A stretch of 64,000 nucleotides of DNA from Sipunculus nudus. Taxonomy: Eukaryota > Annelida > Sipuncula > Golfingiida > Sipunculidae. The translations under genes were made by a program, and so were the position numbers. Numbering within the stretch: the stretch's first letter is position 1; each line of letters begins with the position of its first letter. Below, piece after piece: positions 49,267-61,149 of this stretch. The notes under the pieces are model-generated. The model was not told the origin of the DNA, did not search any database, and was given only the letters and a program-made list of their open reading frames with translations. Location of the stretch: NCBI GenBank assembly GCA_026874595.1, contig CM049320.1, positions 20,161,714 to 20,225,713 on the forward strand. The letters are read 5' to 3'.

Positions 49267-50529
49267 CTAGAATACGGGTAGTCGACAAGCGACTACTTGT
49301 ATCCGCCTAAATCAGAGTGGAACGGGTGAAGTGTTGCATATTAGCATGGATGTCTGTAGCCAAATTGTGTATGTAGGTTGCGCTACCTACCAAAAAATCC
49401 AGAAAGCTCTATACACATGCAAAACTTTGGCCCAATCGGTCAAACGGTTCCCAAGATATGAGCTTGGATATCTGCTGCATAAACTAGAATGCAGGTGGCG
49501 CCACCTGTCATAAAATCAAGAGAGCTGTCGGGGATGTATAAACTTGCAAAATTTTAGGCAGATATGTCAAACCACTGCCGAGATATGAGTGATTTTATCC
49601 CATGGCAGACAAACAGATGGGAGCTGTGCAAACATGGCTGCAGGTGGCGCCACCAGTTTTGCGTATGATAAAGAGCTATGTGAGATTTATACACATGCAA
49701 AATTTTGGCCCAATCGGTCAAACGGTTCCCTAGATATGAGCTTGGATGTCTGCAGTGTAAACGTGAATGTAGGTGGCGCCACCTGTCATAAAATCAGAAA
49801 AGCTATCCAGGATGTATAAGCATGCCAAATTTCAGGTGAATTAGTCAAACCACTGCAGAGATATGAGTGATTTTAACCCAAGGCAGACGAACAGATGGAC
49901 ACTGTGCAAACATGGTTGCAGGTGGTGCCACCATTTTTGGTGTATGTTATAAAGCTCTCCAAGGGCTACATTTGTGCAAAACAATTTTCCTGATCGGTCA
50001 AACGGTTCCTTAGATATGAGCTTGGATGTCTGCAGCGTAAACGTGAATGTAGGTGGCGCCACCTGTCATAAAATCAGAAAAGCTATCCAGGATGTATACG
50101 CATGCCAAATTTCAGGTGAATTAGTCAAGTCACTGCAGAGATATGAGTGATTTTAACCCAAGGCAGATGAACAGACGGACACTGTGCAAACATGGTTGCA
50201 GGTGGCGCCACCATTTTTGGTGTATGTTATAAAGCTCTCCGAGGGCTACATTTGTGCAAAAAAATTTTCCTGATCGGTCAAACGGTTCCCGAGATATGTG
50301 GGTTTATGTGTGGAAACAGACGCACAAACGGACGCAGAGCGCAAAGGAAAGGTCAGAGGTCAAAACAAAATCGGGGCGCAGCAGTTCACATGTGACCCGA
50401 ACATAATCCCAGGTTTCGGAAAATTCCGCCCAGCGTTTACGGAGGAGTTCTCCGGACACCTACGCGGCGGCGGCGGCGGCGGCCAGCTGAAAACATAGTA
50501 TCCGCAAAACTCTGTTTTGGCGGATACAA
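49267..50529. mobile_element. 'GTAGTCG' hairpin-family element 1 (pearl-like)
   Basis: Starts CTAGAATACGGGTAGTCG, whose GTAGTCG / CGACTAC arms fold, followed by TTGTATCCGCC. Ends with the hairpin TATCCGCAAAAC...GTTTTGGCGGATA and GGCGGATACAA, the inverse of the inner start. The core has about six half-units of 130-150 bp, each with GGTGGCGCCACC and a CAAAATTT..GTCAAACGGTTCC-like phrase. A GGC-rich run lies at 50464-50482. Layout matches pearl elements described from oysters (terminal blocks around a tandem satellite-like core); assignment is inference. Confidence 0.65.
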
Positions 50530-51540
50530 ATATAGGAAATTCCAGAAAGTACTAGTACAAGATAATATATACCATTTTTATAGCAAAATATCAGGAATAT
50601 AGGGAGTCAGTGGAAGACCACCTGTAAAGAATTTCATTTTTGTGTCATTTTTATTACTACTTATCAGCCACTAACTTGGAAAACAAACTGGTACAAAATT
50701 GAGAGTGCCTTTCCATGCTTGTTTGCCTGTCTGAGACAGGCAGAAAGTTGTTATTACAACCCCTGACTATATTCTTGTTATTTGGACACTACTGATCAAC
50801 AAACCTATCCCAGGCCACCTCTAGAATAGAAGCACCAAGTCAGGTATAATAAGAGGTTCGTGGTCTGAGATTTTATCATATTTAATTAATGACAAAATCT
50901 GTACTCTTGCTACAACTCACTTGCAAAATCATTTTTTTTTTCATGATGAATGATTATGTGGTATGGCTCCTCAAAGTACAGAAAATGGTACAAAACTGAA
51001 AGTGCCTTTCCATGCATGTTTGTCTGTCTGAGACAGGCGGAAAGTTGTTATTACAACCCTTGACTATATTCTTGTTATTTGGACACTACTGATCAACAAA
51101 CCTATCCCAGGCCACCTCTAGAATAGAAGCACCAAGTAACGCCTATAAATAGCCCTATTATAATGAAAAAAGATGCATGTCACAATGGGATAGTATCCTT
51201 TGAATAAAATTCTTATGTTGAATCAGAATACCTCCAAAAACATTAATGGGTTGTAACATCCACATTGGATGTTATAATAACCTTCAGTAAAAAATATCAA
51301 CAAATTATGTTCAGTTCTTCTTGCGAAAATCAGCCAACAGACAAAACAAAACATGAAGGTGATACAACTCAGTTGTTTTTCAGTTGTTCAGGGGTGCGGG
51401 GGGGGGGGGGGGGGGGGGGGTCTGTTAAAACAGGCTCAACATGATCTTACTGGTGAATAAATATTTCACTTGTGATGATCCAATTAAGTTCCTTCATTTT
51501 CATAAAAAAATATCAAATATGTTTATAACAATTTCATTAT
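50530..51540. other. Non-coding between element and USP48 3' end, with a 300-bp tandem pair
   Basis: 50692-50840 is repeated at 50989-51138 with few changes. Between them lies 50857-50988, itself a copy of 45332-45463. A 23-base poly-G run is at 51398-51420. No exon is recognised. Confidence 0.55.
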
Positions 51541-51730
51541 ATAGTAAAACCTCTATAATAAGGGCACCTTTGAGAATGAGCAAAACTAACCTTTTTATAG
51601 AGGTTTCCATAAAATGGAGGTAATAATCTCACCAGAAATAATAAGGAGAATAAATGGGACTCTCAACAACTGGCCACTATACAAAGATGCCCCTTTCTTG
51701 GAGGTGCCCACTAAGAGAGGTTCAACTGTA
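51541..51730. mobile_element. MITE-like element with AACCTCT inverted ends
   Basis: About 190 bases begin ATAGTAAAACCTCTATAATA and end CACTAAGAGAGGTTCAACTGTA. The right end reversed (TACAGTTGAACCTCT) pairs imperfectly with the left. It lies just downstream of the USP48 stop codon and may fall in the 3' untranslated region. No coding frame. Confidence 0.5.
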
Positions 51731-51914
51731 GTTGTCTTTTTAAAACAAAGAAACTTTAAATATAAATGATATGATATAAATAAATTATCATATGAAAAAT
51801 CCAGCTGAGTGGAATAGCAGACACTGAGATGAGTACGAATTGTAGTATCCCTCCAAACATTGTGGCATCCATTAAATTACAGTCCTTATGGCAAGGATTT
51901 CTCCGCGTATGATG

Positions 51915-54900
51915 TCACTGTGTTCCCAGTAGACCTGTTCCTCTAAACCCTTCTTCAGGATAACTTGCTGTAATGAGAAAACAAATATGTAAACACATGG
52001 TCTTCAAGAAATCTTACAAAAATGAAAATGCTAATTAAAAACAAGCAAATCTGTGTGCTTGAAGTCTCCCGCTTCTGCCTCTTATTGTCTTTCATGCTGA
52101 CCTGATCAATATGTTTCAGTTTTTGTTGCCAAAAGATGTCTCCACATGTCATATTGGCTGTGTTTAGTTTTCATGGTGCCCTGATGATGTCTCCACATGT
52201 CGTAATTCTGGTTGTTAAACATGAACAAAATTTAAAATTTTTGTTTTGGAGCTGGAGAGAAAAAATTTATGGACAGACACTCCAAAACCAATCCCAACCA
52301 AGGTATGCATGACAGCAATCTCTGACCCAAATCTGAATTAAATCAGATAATATTTAGAAAAGTTATCGCACAGAAACGAAAAACCTGACAGACAGACAAA
52401 GGGACAGACAGTCAAACCCAAATCAATGTCCCCCGTTCCGGAAAGCTGGGGACAAAAAAACATGGAATTTTCCTCTGTTTGTTGATACATACAGGGGTCA
52501 AACTGACAAATTGGTAAGTTAGTTACATTCAGTATGCTTATGTAGATTTAGTGTGTTTTACACAGATAGGTCAGTTTAATTTCATTTACCTGATGAGACA
52601 TCATCCATGAACAATGGGTCATCCCTTGGTTCTTCAGCCTAAAACAACAACAAAAATCATTAAATTACAAATAAGAGACCTGACCTTCCAGGCCTGTAAA
52701 ACTCGAAGAAACTGGGCTTTCCCTAACCTGGGGTTAGATTTGATCAAATCATCAAATGTCTTCTTTCTTTTTCAATGAAACCACTCTCTTGTGGTATATA
52801 ATATGTAAATTTGAAAATTAAATTTTAAGTATAAACAAGCCCGGGTGAACGATTCTCTCTCAAATATTATGTAAAAAATATAAAAAGAAACTTTGTTGAA
52901 AAACTGCTTTATTAGCATGTAAATGTTATAGGGTAATATTGCTGTTTATATGAGCAATAAACTTCAGTTTAAAACCAAACCACAAGATGAATCACTGGAT
53001 CAGACTTGGAGAGAAATGTAGCAGATAATAAAGTGAGCTGAACTGATAAATTGTCCCTTTATCTATATATTGTCACTCCTTTACCCGCCATATGAAATGC
53101 ATTCACTGATGATCGGACCAATATGATAGTTCATGAGAATCTCAAAGACTGCAATTAGATGTCTAGTGAAGGCTGGCGGTGTCTACCTGTACAAGCCACT
53201 AAGTCACCTACCTCCCTCTTATATGATTTTTAAATAGGATTTAAATTCTTTAAGGGTTATGGGTCAAAACTGATGGGCATCCTTGAAATATGTCCATTTC
53301 AAATACATTGATTCAAAGCTTGTTTTTAAAGATATTTTTGGTGAAGGTAACCACCTCCAATTTTCCCAAAACACTGTAGAACCCTGAAAAGTGCACCCGT
53401 TTGTGAATGAAACACAACTGTTGAGCACTGTCTCCAAATTTAGTGTGCAGATCTCATGATGACAGTAGCCAGTCTTGATTCAAAAATATCCAAGTTCAGG
53501 CTAACTGGAGGGCACAAACAAAAAGATAAACATAATGAAAATTGTGTAGTTCACATATGTAGTCTGTGATTATCGCATGACCGAGATAATCCAGGTTCAC
53601 TGACCATGAGGTATATAATACTGCCCGGCATTATCTTCAGACTGGACAATGACACATTGTTGTCTGCTGTGATCTCCTTGCCATTCAACATCAGGCGCTG
53701 ATCAATGGTCACCACAGAAAACAGCTTCATAATCTGGAAAATATGGTTAATATGTAACACATCAGACTGTGAGCCATAACACTCAGCTTGCATGTATTTC
53801 ATATGCAACTGAAGTGATGCACACTTGTGCTGGGCAAGTTGGCAGATTTATTTGTAATATGTAGAATGAGGGTGAAATATTAAGAATCAGGAAACTTTAT
53901 TTTTTTTTATCCAGTGAATGAAATTTAACACTGAAAAAGGTTGCCTTTCACAGTGAGTTTGCTTTCACAGTGAGTTTCCTTTTCACAGTGACTTTGCCTT
54001 TCACAGTAAGTTTGCCTTTTACAATGAGTTTGCCGTTCACAGTGAGTTTGACTTTCATAGGGAGTTTGACTTTTATGGTGCTCAATTTCACAATTCCTCC
54101 CCATGCTTGCTGTGAGCTCAGCTTGGGTCTATATGTCGACCTGAAAACATGTAAGGATGTAAAGTTTAAACTTTCTACATCTCATACTTTACATTTGTGT
54201 CCTGTCAACAAACAACATACATTTGACCACAATGAAAGAAGGAAAATGATGTTATCCCTTTAACTCATATCCACTTCAGTTATTGCAAGCTAATAATTAA
54301 AGCAGCTATTATAATTGCATGAAGGCTACAAACTACTGATGTATTGAAAATTGTGTTGGTTTCAGTTATATCCAATGAAGGTGCTAACTGATCTACAATG
54401 TCTTTCATTTTTATACATGTGATTATAGAAGGGGGTCTAGTTGTGTCTCTGGGTTTAGCTGTCATCCCCCATACTGTCAGAAAAACTAAATAAAGGCAGT
54501 ATCAATAAAGCATGAATAAATCAATCCAATCTACATAATTATAACCAATTTTTATTATTATTTACCTGGACTTTGAGATCTTTTAGACTCTGGTCAGATG
54601 AGACGAGTATTTCCTTTTCTCCCCGCATACGGCGATGCCTGGAGCTACGCCTGACATACCCACTCAGTTTTATCATCTTCTCGCTCGGCTCATCACCATT
54701 CTTCTTCCTCTTCTTGTTGTCCTGTAGGACAAGGTACAGAAAAAGTTAAAGAGGAATACTGGAAACAGTGATATCAAACATTCTTTATACAGGGTCTTAC
54801 ACTGGTTTGATGTAGTTTGCGGTCGTTGACCCCCGTCACAGACAGGGGTTCGAGAGCCTGCTTTGACCTTTTAGTCCTAGAGTATAAGAAAACCCTCAGC

Positions 54901-57900
54901 TCCAATAAAAGCTTGGACCACTAGAGCCAAGTGTATGGATGAGGTACTGTGGAAGTGGTTAATTTGGCGTGTCTGAATTGTCATGCTTTTTTCATTTTAC
55001 AGCATTTTAGCGCAGTTCCAATTTTCGCGCAAATCAGTATGTATAATTAATTCATTTTGTAACAAAATATTAAAATATTTATATCAGACAGGTTTGGAAT
55101 GCAACATACCTCCCACCTAACAACTGGCCTCTGGGTGACCGCTTATTATGGCAACTAATCTAGTACTGTGACCACAAGGAGTAAACAGTACTTAATTAAC
55201 AGGGACTAATCACTTTTGATGATGTAATGGTAACTGCATCCAGCCACATTGTTTGACATCTGAGTAGTTTGTAGAATTGCTCAACAATAACAGTGATTAC
55301 TACCTAGAAACAGTATGCCATGTATGAACAACAAGCAGAGTTGACAACAATCACAGCTGGCTCTCAGCTCTGCCGTACTTCAAAGCCATTGGCAGGGGGG
55401 GATCTAAAGGTCTGAAAATTCTACACGTTTCACAGTTGTTTCTACAAATCACTATAATGGGAGGGGATTTCAGCTGAGATATTGCTTTGAAGTCTTATGA
55501 CCACATGACAACTCTAACATCCTGGCAGGGGCTTCAACTCAAGCAACCCTGTACAGAGGGATTACAAGACCCATATGACAGTGTGTCAGGCATGGATCCC
55601 ATTGAAACAAGCAAATTTGTGGAATAAATGTACCCAGTTTGGGATCTTGTTGTTTTTCATGCTTGATAAAGGACGGACAGACAGAGTGACAGACAGACAG
55701 ACAGAAGCCAGCCACTCCAAAACAAATCCTAACCAGGGTAAGCATGGGAGCAATCACTGACCAAAATTTGAATGACATTGGATAATATTTAGGAAAGTTA
55801 TAGCAGGGAAACAAAAACCTGACAGACGGACAAACAAAGTGAGACAGACAGAGAATAGCTTGACACTCCAAAACTAATCCCAACCAAGGTATGCATGAGA
55901 GCAATGTCTGACCAAAATTTGAATGAAATCAGATAATATTTAGGAAAGTTATCACATGGAAATGAAAATCTGATGGACTGACAAACAGGGTGACAGACAG
56001 ACAGACAGAAAGATGCCAGACACTCCAAAACCAATCCCAACCATAGTAAGCATGAGATCAATCACTGACCAAAATTTGAATGAAATCAAATAATATTTAG
56101 TAAAGTAATGGCACAGACACGAAAACCTGACAGACAGACAGACAAAGTGACATACAGACACACAGAAGCCAGACACTCCAAAACCAATCCCAACCAAGGT
56201 AAGCATGGGAGCAATCACTGACCAAAATTTGAATGAAATAGGATAATATTTAGTAAAGTAATGGCACAGACACGAAAACTTGACAGACAGACAGACAAAG
56301 TGACATACAGACACACAGAAGCCAGACACTCCAAAACCAATCCCAACCAAGGTAAGCATGGGAGCAATCACTGACCAAAATTTGAATGAAATAGGATAAT
56401 TTATAGGAAAGTTATCACATGGAAATGAAAACCTGACAGACAGACAGACAAAGTGACAGACATACAGCAAGACAGACACTGCAAAACCAATCCCAACCAA
56501 GGTAAGCATGAGAGCAATCACTGACCAAAATTTGAATGAAATCAAATAATATTTAGGAAAGTAATGGCACAGACACGAAAACTTGACAGACAGACAGACA
56601 AAGTGACATACAGACACACAGAAGCCAGACACTCCAAAACCAATCCCAACCAAGGTAAGCATGGGAGCAATCACTGACCAAAATTTGAATGAAATAGGAC
56701 AATTTATAGGAAAGTTATCACATGGAAATGAAAACCTGACAGACAGACAGACAAAGTGACAGACATACAGCAAGACAGACAGTAGCCAGACACTGCAAAA
56801 CAAATCCCAACCAAGGTAAGCATGAGAGCAATCACTGACCAAAATTTGAATGAAATCAGAAAATATTTAGGAAAGTTATTGCTCGGCAACAAAAACCTGA
56901 CAGACAAAGTGACAGACAGACAGACAGACAGAAGCCAGACACTGCAGAACCAAACCTAACCAAGGTAAGCAGAAGAGCAATCACTGACCAAAATTTGAAT
57001 GAAGTTGGATTATATTTAGGGTAGTTATCGCACGGAAACAAAAACCTGACATACAGACAGACAAAGTCAGACAAAGTGACAGACAGACAGACAGAAGCCA
57101 GACACTCCAAAACCAATCCCAATCAAGGTATGCACAAGAGATATCACTGCCCAAAATTTGAATGAAATCAGATAATATTTAGGAAAGTTATCGCACGGAA
57201 ATGAAAACCTGACAGACAGACAAAGTGACAGACAGACAGACAGAAGCCAGACACTCCAAAGCCTATCCAAACCAAGGTATGCATGAGAGCAATCACTGAC
57301 CCAAATTTGGATGAAATTGGATAATAACTAGGAAAGTTATCGCACAGAAACTAAACCTGACAGACGGACAGAGAGACAGACGGAAGGACAGACAGACAGA
57401 CAAACCCAAAACAATGTCCCCCGCATCCGCGGAGCAGGGGACAATAAGACATGTTCTCAACTAGAATACGGGTAGTCAACAACGACTACTTGTATCTGCC
57501 AAAATCAGAGTAGGACGGGTGAAGTGAGGCATGGTTTGAGTGGCAGGGGATATAGAGTTGCATGTGTTACATATTAGAATTGATCTCTGCCATATAAACA
57601 TAATTGTAGGTGGCGCCACCTGTTATTTGAACCAGAAACTATCTAAGATGTATACACATGCAAAATTTCAGGTGGAAAAGTCAAACCACTGCAAAGATGA
57701 GTGATTTTATCCCACAGCAGACAAACAGATGTACGCTGTGCAAAAATGGCTGCAGGTGGCGCCACCATTTTTGTGTATGTTATAAAGCTATCCAAGGACT
57801 ACATTTGTGTAATTTTTTTTTCCTGATTTGTCAAACGAGTCCGGAGATATAAGCATTAACGTCTGCAGCGTGAACGTGAATGAATAGGGCGCCACCTGAC

Positions 57901-60900
57901 ATAAAATCAAGAAAGCTATCTAGGATGTATACGGATGCAGAATTACAGGTAATTTGGTCAAACCACTGCAGGGATATGAGTGATTTTGACCCAAGGCAGA
58001 CAAACAGATGGACGCTCTGCAAAAATGGCTGCAGGTGGTGCCACCATTTTTGTGTATGTTATAAAGCTATCAAAGGGCTACATTTGTGTAAATTTTTTTC
58101 TGATTGGTCGAACGAGTCCGGAGATATAAGCATGGATGTCTACAGCGTGAACATGAATATAGGTGGCACCACCTGTCATAAAATCAAGAAAGTTATGCGG
58201 GATGTATACGCATGCCAAATTTCAGGTAATTTGGTCAAACCACTGCAGAGATATGAGTGATTTTAACCCAAGGCAGACAAACAGATGGACACTGTGCAAA
58301 AATGGCTGCAGGTGGCGCCACCTTTTATTGTGTATGTTATAAAGCTATTCGAGGGCAACATTAGTGTAAAATGTTTTTCCTGATTGGTCAAACAGTTCCC
58401 GAGATATGAGCTTGGATGTCTGCAGCCTTAACGTGAATGTAAGTGGCACCACCTGTCATAATTTCAAGAAAGCTATCTAGGATGTATAAGCATGCCAAAT
58501 TTTAGGTAAATTAGTCAAACCACTGCAGAGATATGAGTGATTTTAACCCAAGGCAGACAAACAGATGGACGCTGTGCAAAAATGGCTGCAGGTGGCACAA
58601 CCTTTTTTTGTGTATGTTATAAAGCTATCCAAGGGCTACATTTGTGTAAAAATTTTTTTCCTGATCAGTGAAACGGTTCCAGAGATATGTAGGTTTATGT
58701 TTGGAAACAGATGCACAAACGGATGCTGGGCAGAGAGGAAAGGTCAGGGGTCAAGGCCACTTAGTTAGGCACCAGTTCACATGTGACCTAATAATTTGTG
58801 TAAGTTTCGGAAAAATCCGTCCAGTAGTCTCAGAGGAGTTCTCGGGAAACAAACGCGGCGGTGGCGGCGGAACCCGGTCAAAAACATAGTATCCGCAAAA
58901 CTTAGTTTTGGCGGATACAATAAAGCACAAATCTAGCTCTTGCTAAAGGCACAAATATTAAAACCCTGTTAACAAAACAACTTTCACAGTATCCAGTTTC
59001 ATTCAAGCCCTATGACATAAAAGAGAGTCTACGGAGATGTCAGAGTGCCTTGATACAGTTGGACAAAAACAGCACTGTAAGGCTGGATGAGGATGCAAAT
59101 ATTTTTATCTTTTATGACAATACCTCACAGGTACAATGTCACTTAACATAACACAGGCCAGCGATTAGCTACTTGTATGTACTTTCTAACAACACCTACC
59201 ACCTGTGAGAAACTTCTGTTGCAAGTCAGCATACTGGTCAATCTGACTGCATGTTTGTTTAATTTTGATCACAAAAATACAGTCAAGGCTCGCATGGTTT
59301 ACTGGGCAATAGGCAACTGGTGCCAAAAACAGGAAATGCATTGTTACCATAGTGATGGATTTTCACTTTGGTTCGTGAATTCACGTGTATCCTGTTGTGT
59401 TTTATCATCACTGGTGACCTAATGTTAAGTTAATGGACCGTGTACCACCGCAGTGCACTTCTGTCACATGGTTTGTGTCATCACTCAAGTAGGCTTACAC
59501 ATCCAATATAACACAGGCCCTTGAAATCATGGAATACAGATAATACCACTGTAATTGTAATAATCATGAATAAAGGTATTAAACGAATGTCAGAGGGCCC
59601 TAAGTGACCAGTGGTATTAACTAACAACTAAACAACAGAATTTCATGAACTAAGCACTTGCAGGCACATAGATCTGACCCAAGTTTTTCTGAATGACATA
59701 GAATGAACTTGCCTTTTGGTAGCTTACAGCGTATATTCAGCAGCTGAGTGACACTCACAAAGAGGCATGCAGGACTCTGATTGGTCATGAAAACACAAGC
59801 AGCTCATTAATATTCATGATAAACTATCACTTGTACACTTCTCGTTCCCAGATGAGTGCCAATAAAAGTGCTGTGTTTATGTTACCTGCAGGAACTCCTC
59901 TTCTGTTTCTTCAGATGACGGCTGTGTGCTTTGTGTATCCATGCTGTAGATCGCTGACAGTACGTTTTTACTTTTATCAGGGGTGAGTTTCCTCACATAG
60001 ATGGTGGCGTTTTTATAGTTAAGTAGAGACTCAAATTCTGCTGCTTGCTGTGCTAACAGGCATTCATCACATACATCTGTAAAACACATACAATATTATA
60101 TTGTGACCTTTGACCTTATTATGTATATACACAGATTTTGCAGTGAACTGAACCCACGGAAGTTACTTTAATGGTTAAACACCAAACTGAATGTCATCAA
60201 AATCCATAAAATTCATATTTATCACAGCAATACCATGATAGTCTAGTGACCTCTGACCACATTAAATATGTGTGTATTATGCTGAGGAGTTTATTCAGGT
60301 AGGAAACTCTACTGGTTAATGTTCACAGTGAGTTTCATGGAAATCCATCAGATTGATGATAAGTCTTCACATCAGCACAAAACTCTGGTGACCTATGACC
60401 TCATTTGATATGCATGAATTTTGTGGAAAATCAAACTAGATATCACAGATATTATTATTTTCTTTCAGGTTCATCAAAATCCATCATATTCCCTGATAAG
60501 TTATCATGGCAGTTTACTTAAAAAAATGTCTGTTATTTGAGGTTTTATCAGATTTATCAGTTCTGCCAACTGGCTGCTATCACATACTGATGACTGTTTT
60601 CATTGCTACAGTACCTGGAGATGACACAAAGGTCACATGACCATTATCCTCTTCAACACGGTAAAGAGCGATCTCGTTATCAGATGGCCAGAACGTGATC
60701 ATCTTTTGCCATTCTTCTGGCCAGACCAGAGTGCACCTGTGTGGGGACCAAAAATGTTTGATAAGAAAAGGAAAGGAAATAGGAGAGAATATATGTACAT
60801 ATTTTTAAAAGTCACAGCCATGGACTCTGTACTGTAATAGGGCCATTCCTAATTAGATATAGGGAAAAATTTCTTCTATGTACATTTGTCACTCTGCTCT

Positions 60901-61089
60901 GAAACTGAAACAGGTGCTTACCTCCAGTGGAAGACTTGTACCATAAGTGATTCCATCATACAAATAAATGATAAATAATAGTTATACATCAAATAGTCAT
61001 GCTACTGTCACAGGAGTGTTATCTAATTTTCATTTTCATTTGATAATTATGTGAAAAATTTAAATGACTACTGTTCCCTTCAAGTATTT

Positions 61090-61149
<60 letters not shown>

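Noticed and set aside
49267-50529. Terminal inverted repeat DNA transposon with TTGTATCCGCC/GGCGGATACAA as true ends
   Set aside because: These 11-mers are inverted, but on the left the shared sequence continues outward to CTAGAATACGGG in both copies. The 11-mers are therefore parts of the hairpins, not the left boundary.
53970-54263. 97-codon plus-strand frame
   Set aside because: Its first half is the 17-18 bp TTTCACAGTGAGTTTGCC repeat in translation, and it lies antisense in a USP48 intron.
55952-56842. 296-codon minus-strand open frame and its shorter neighbours (55539-57270) as a membrane protein gene
   Set aside because: The conceptual protein is the same roughly 50-residue phrase repeated, produced by a 155-bp tandem DNA array inside a USP48 intron. 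No start context, splice logic or domain supports it.
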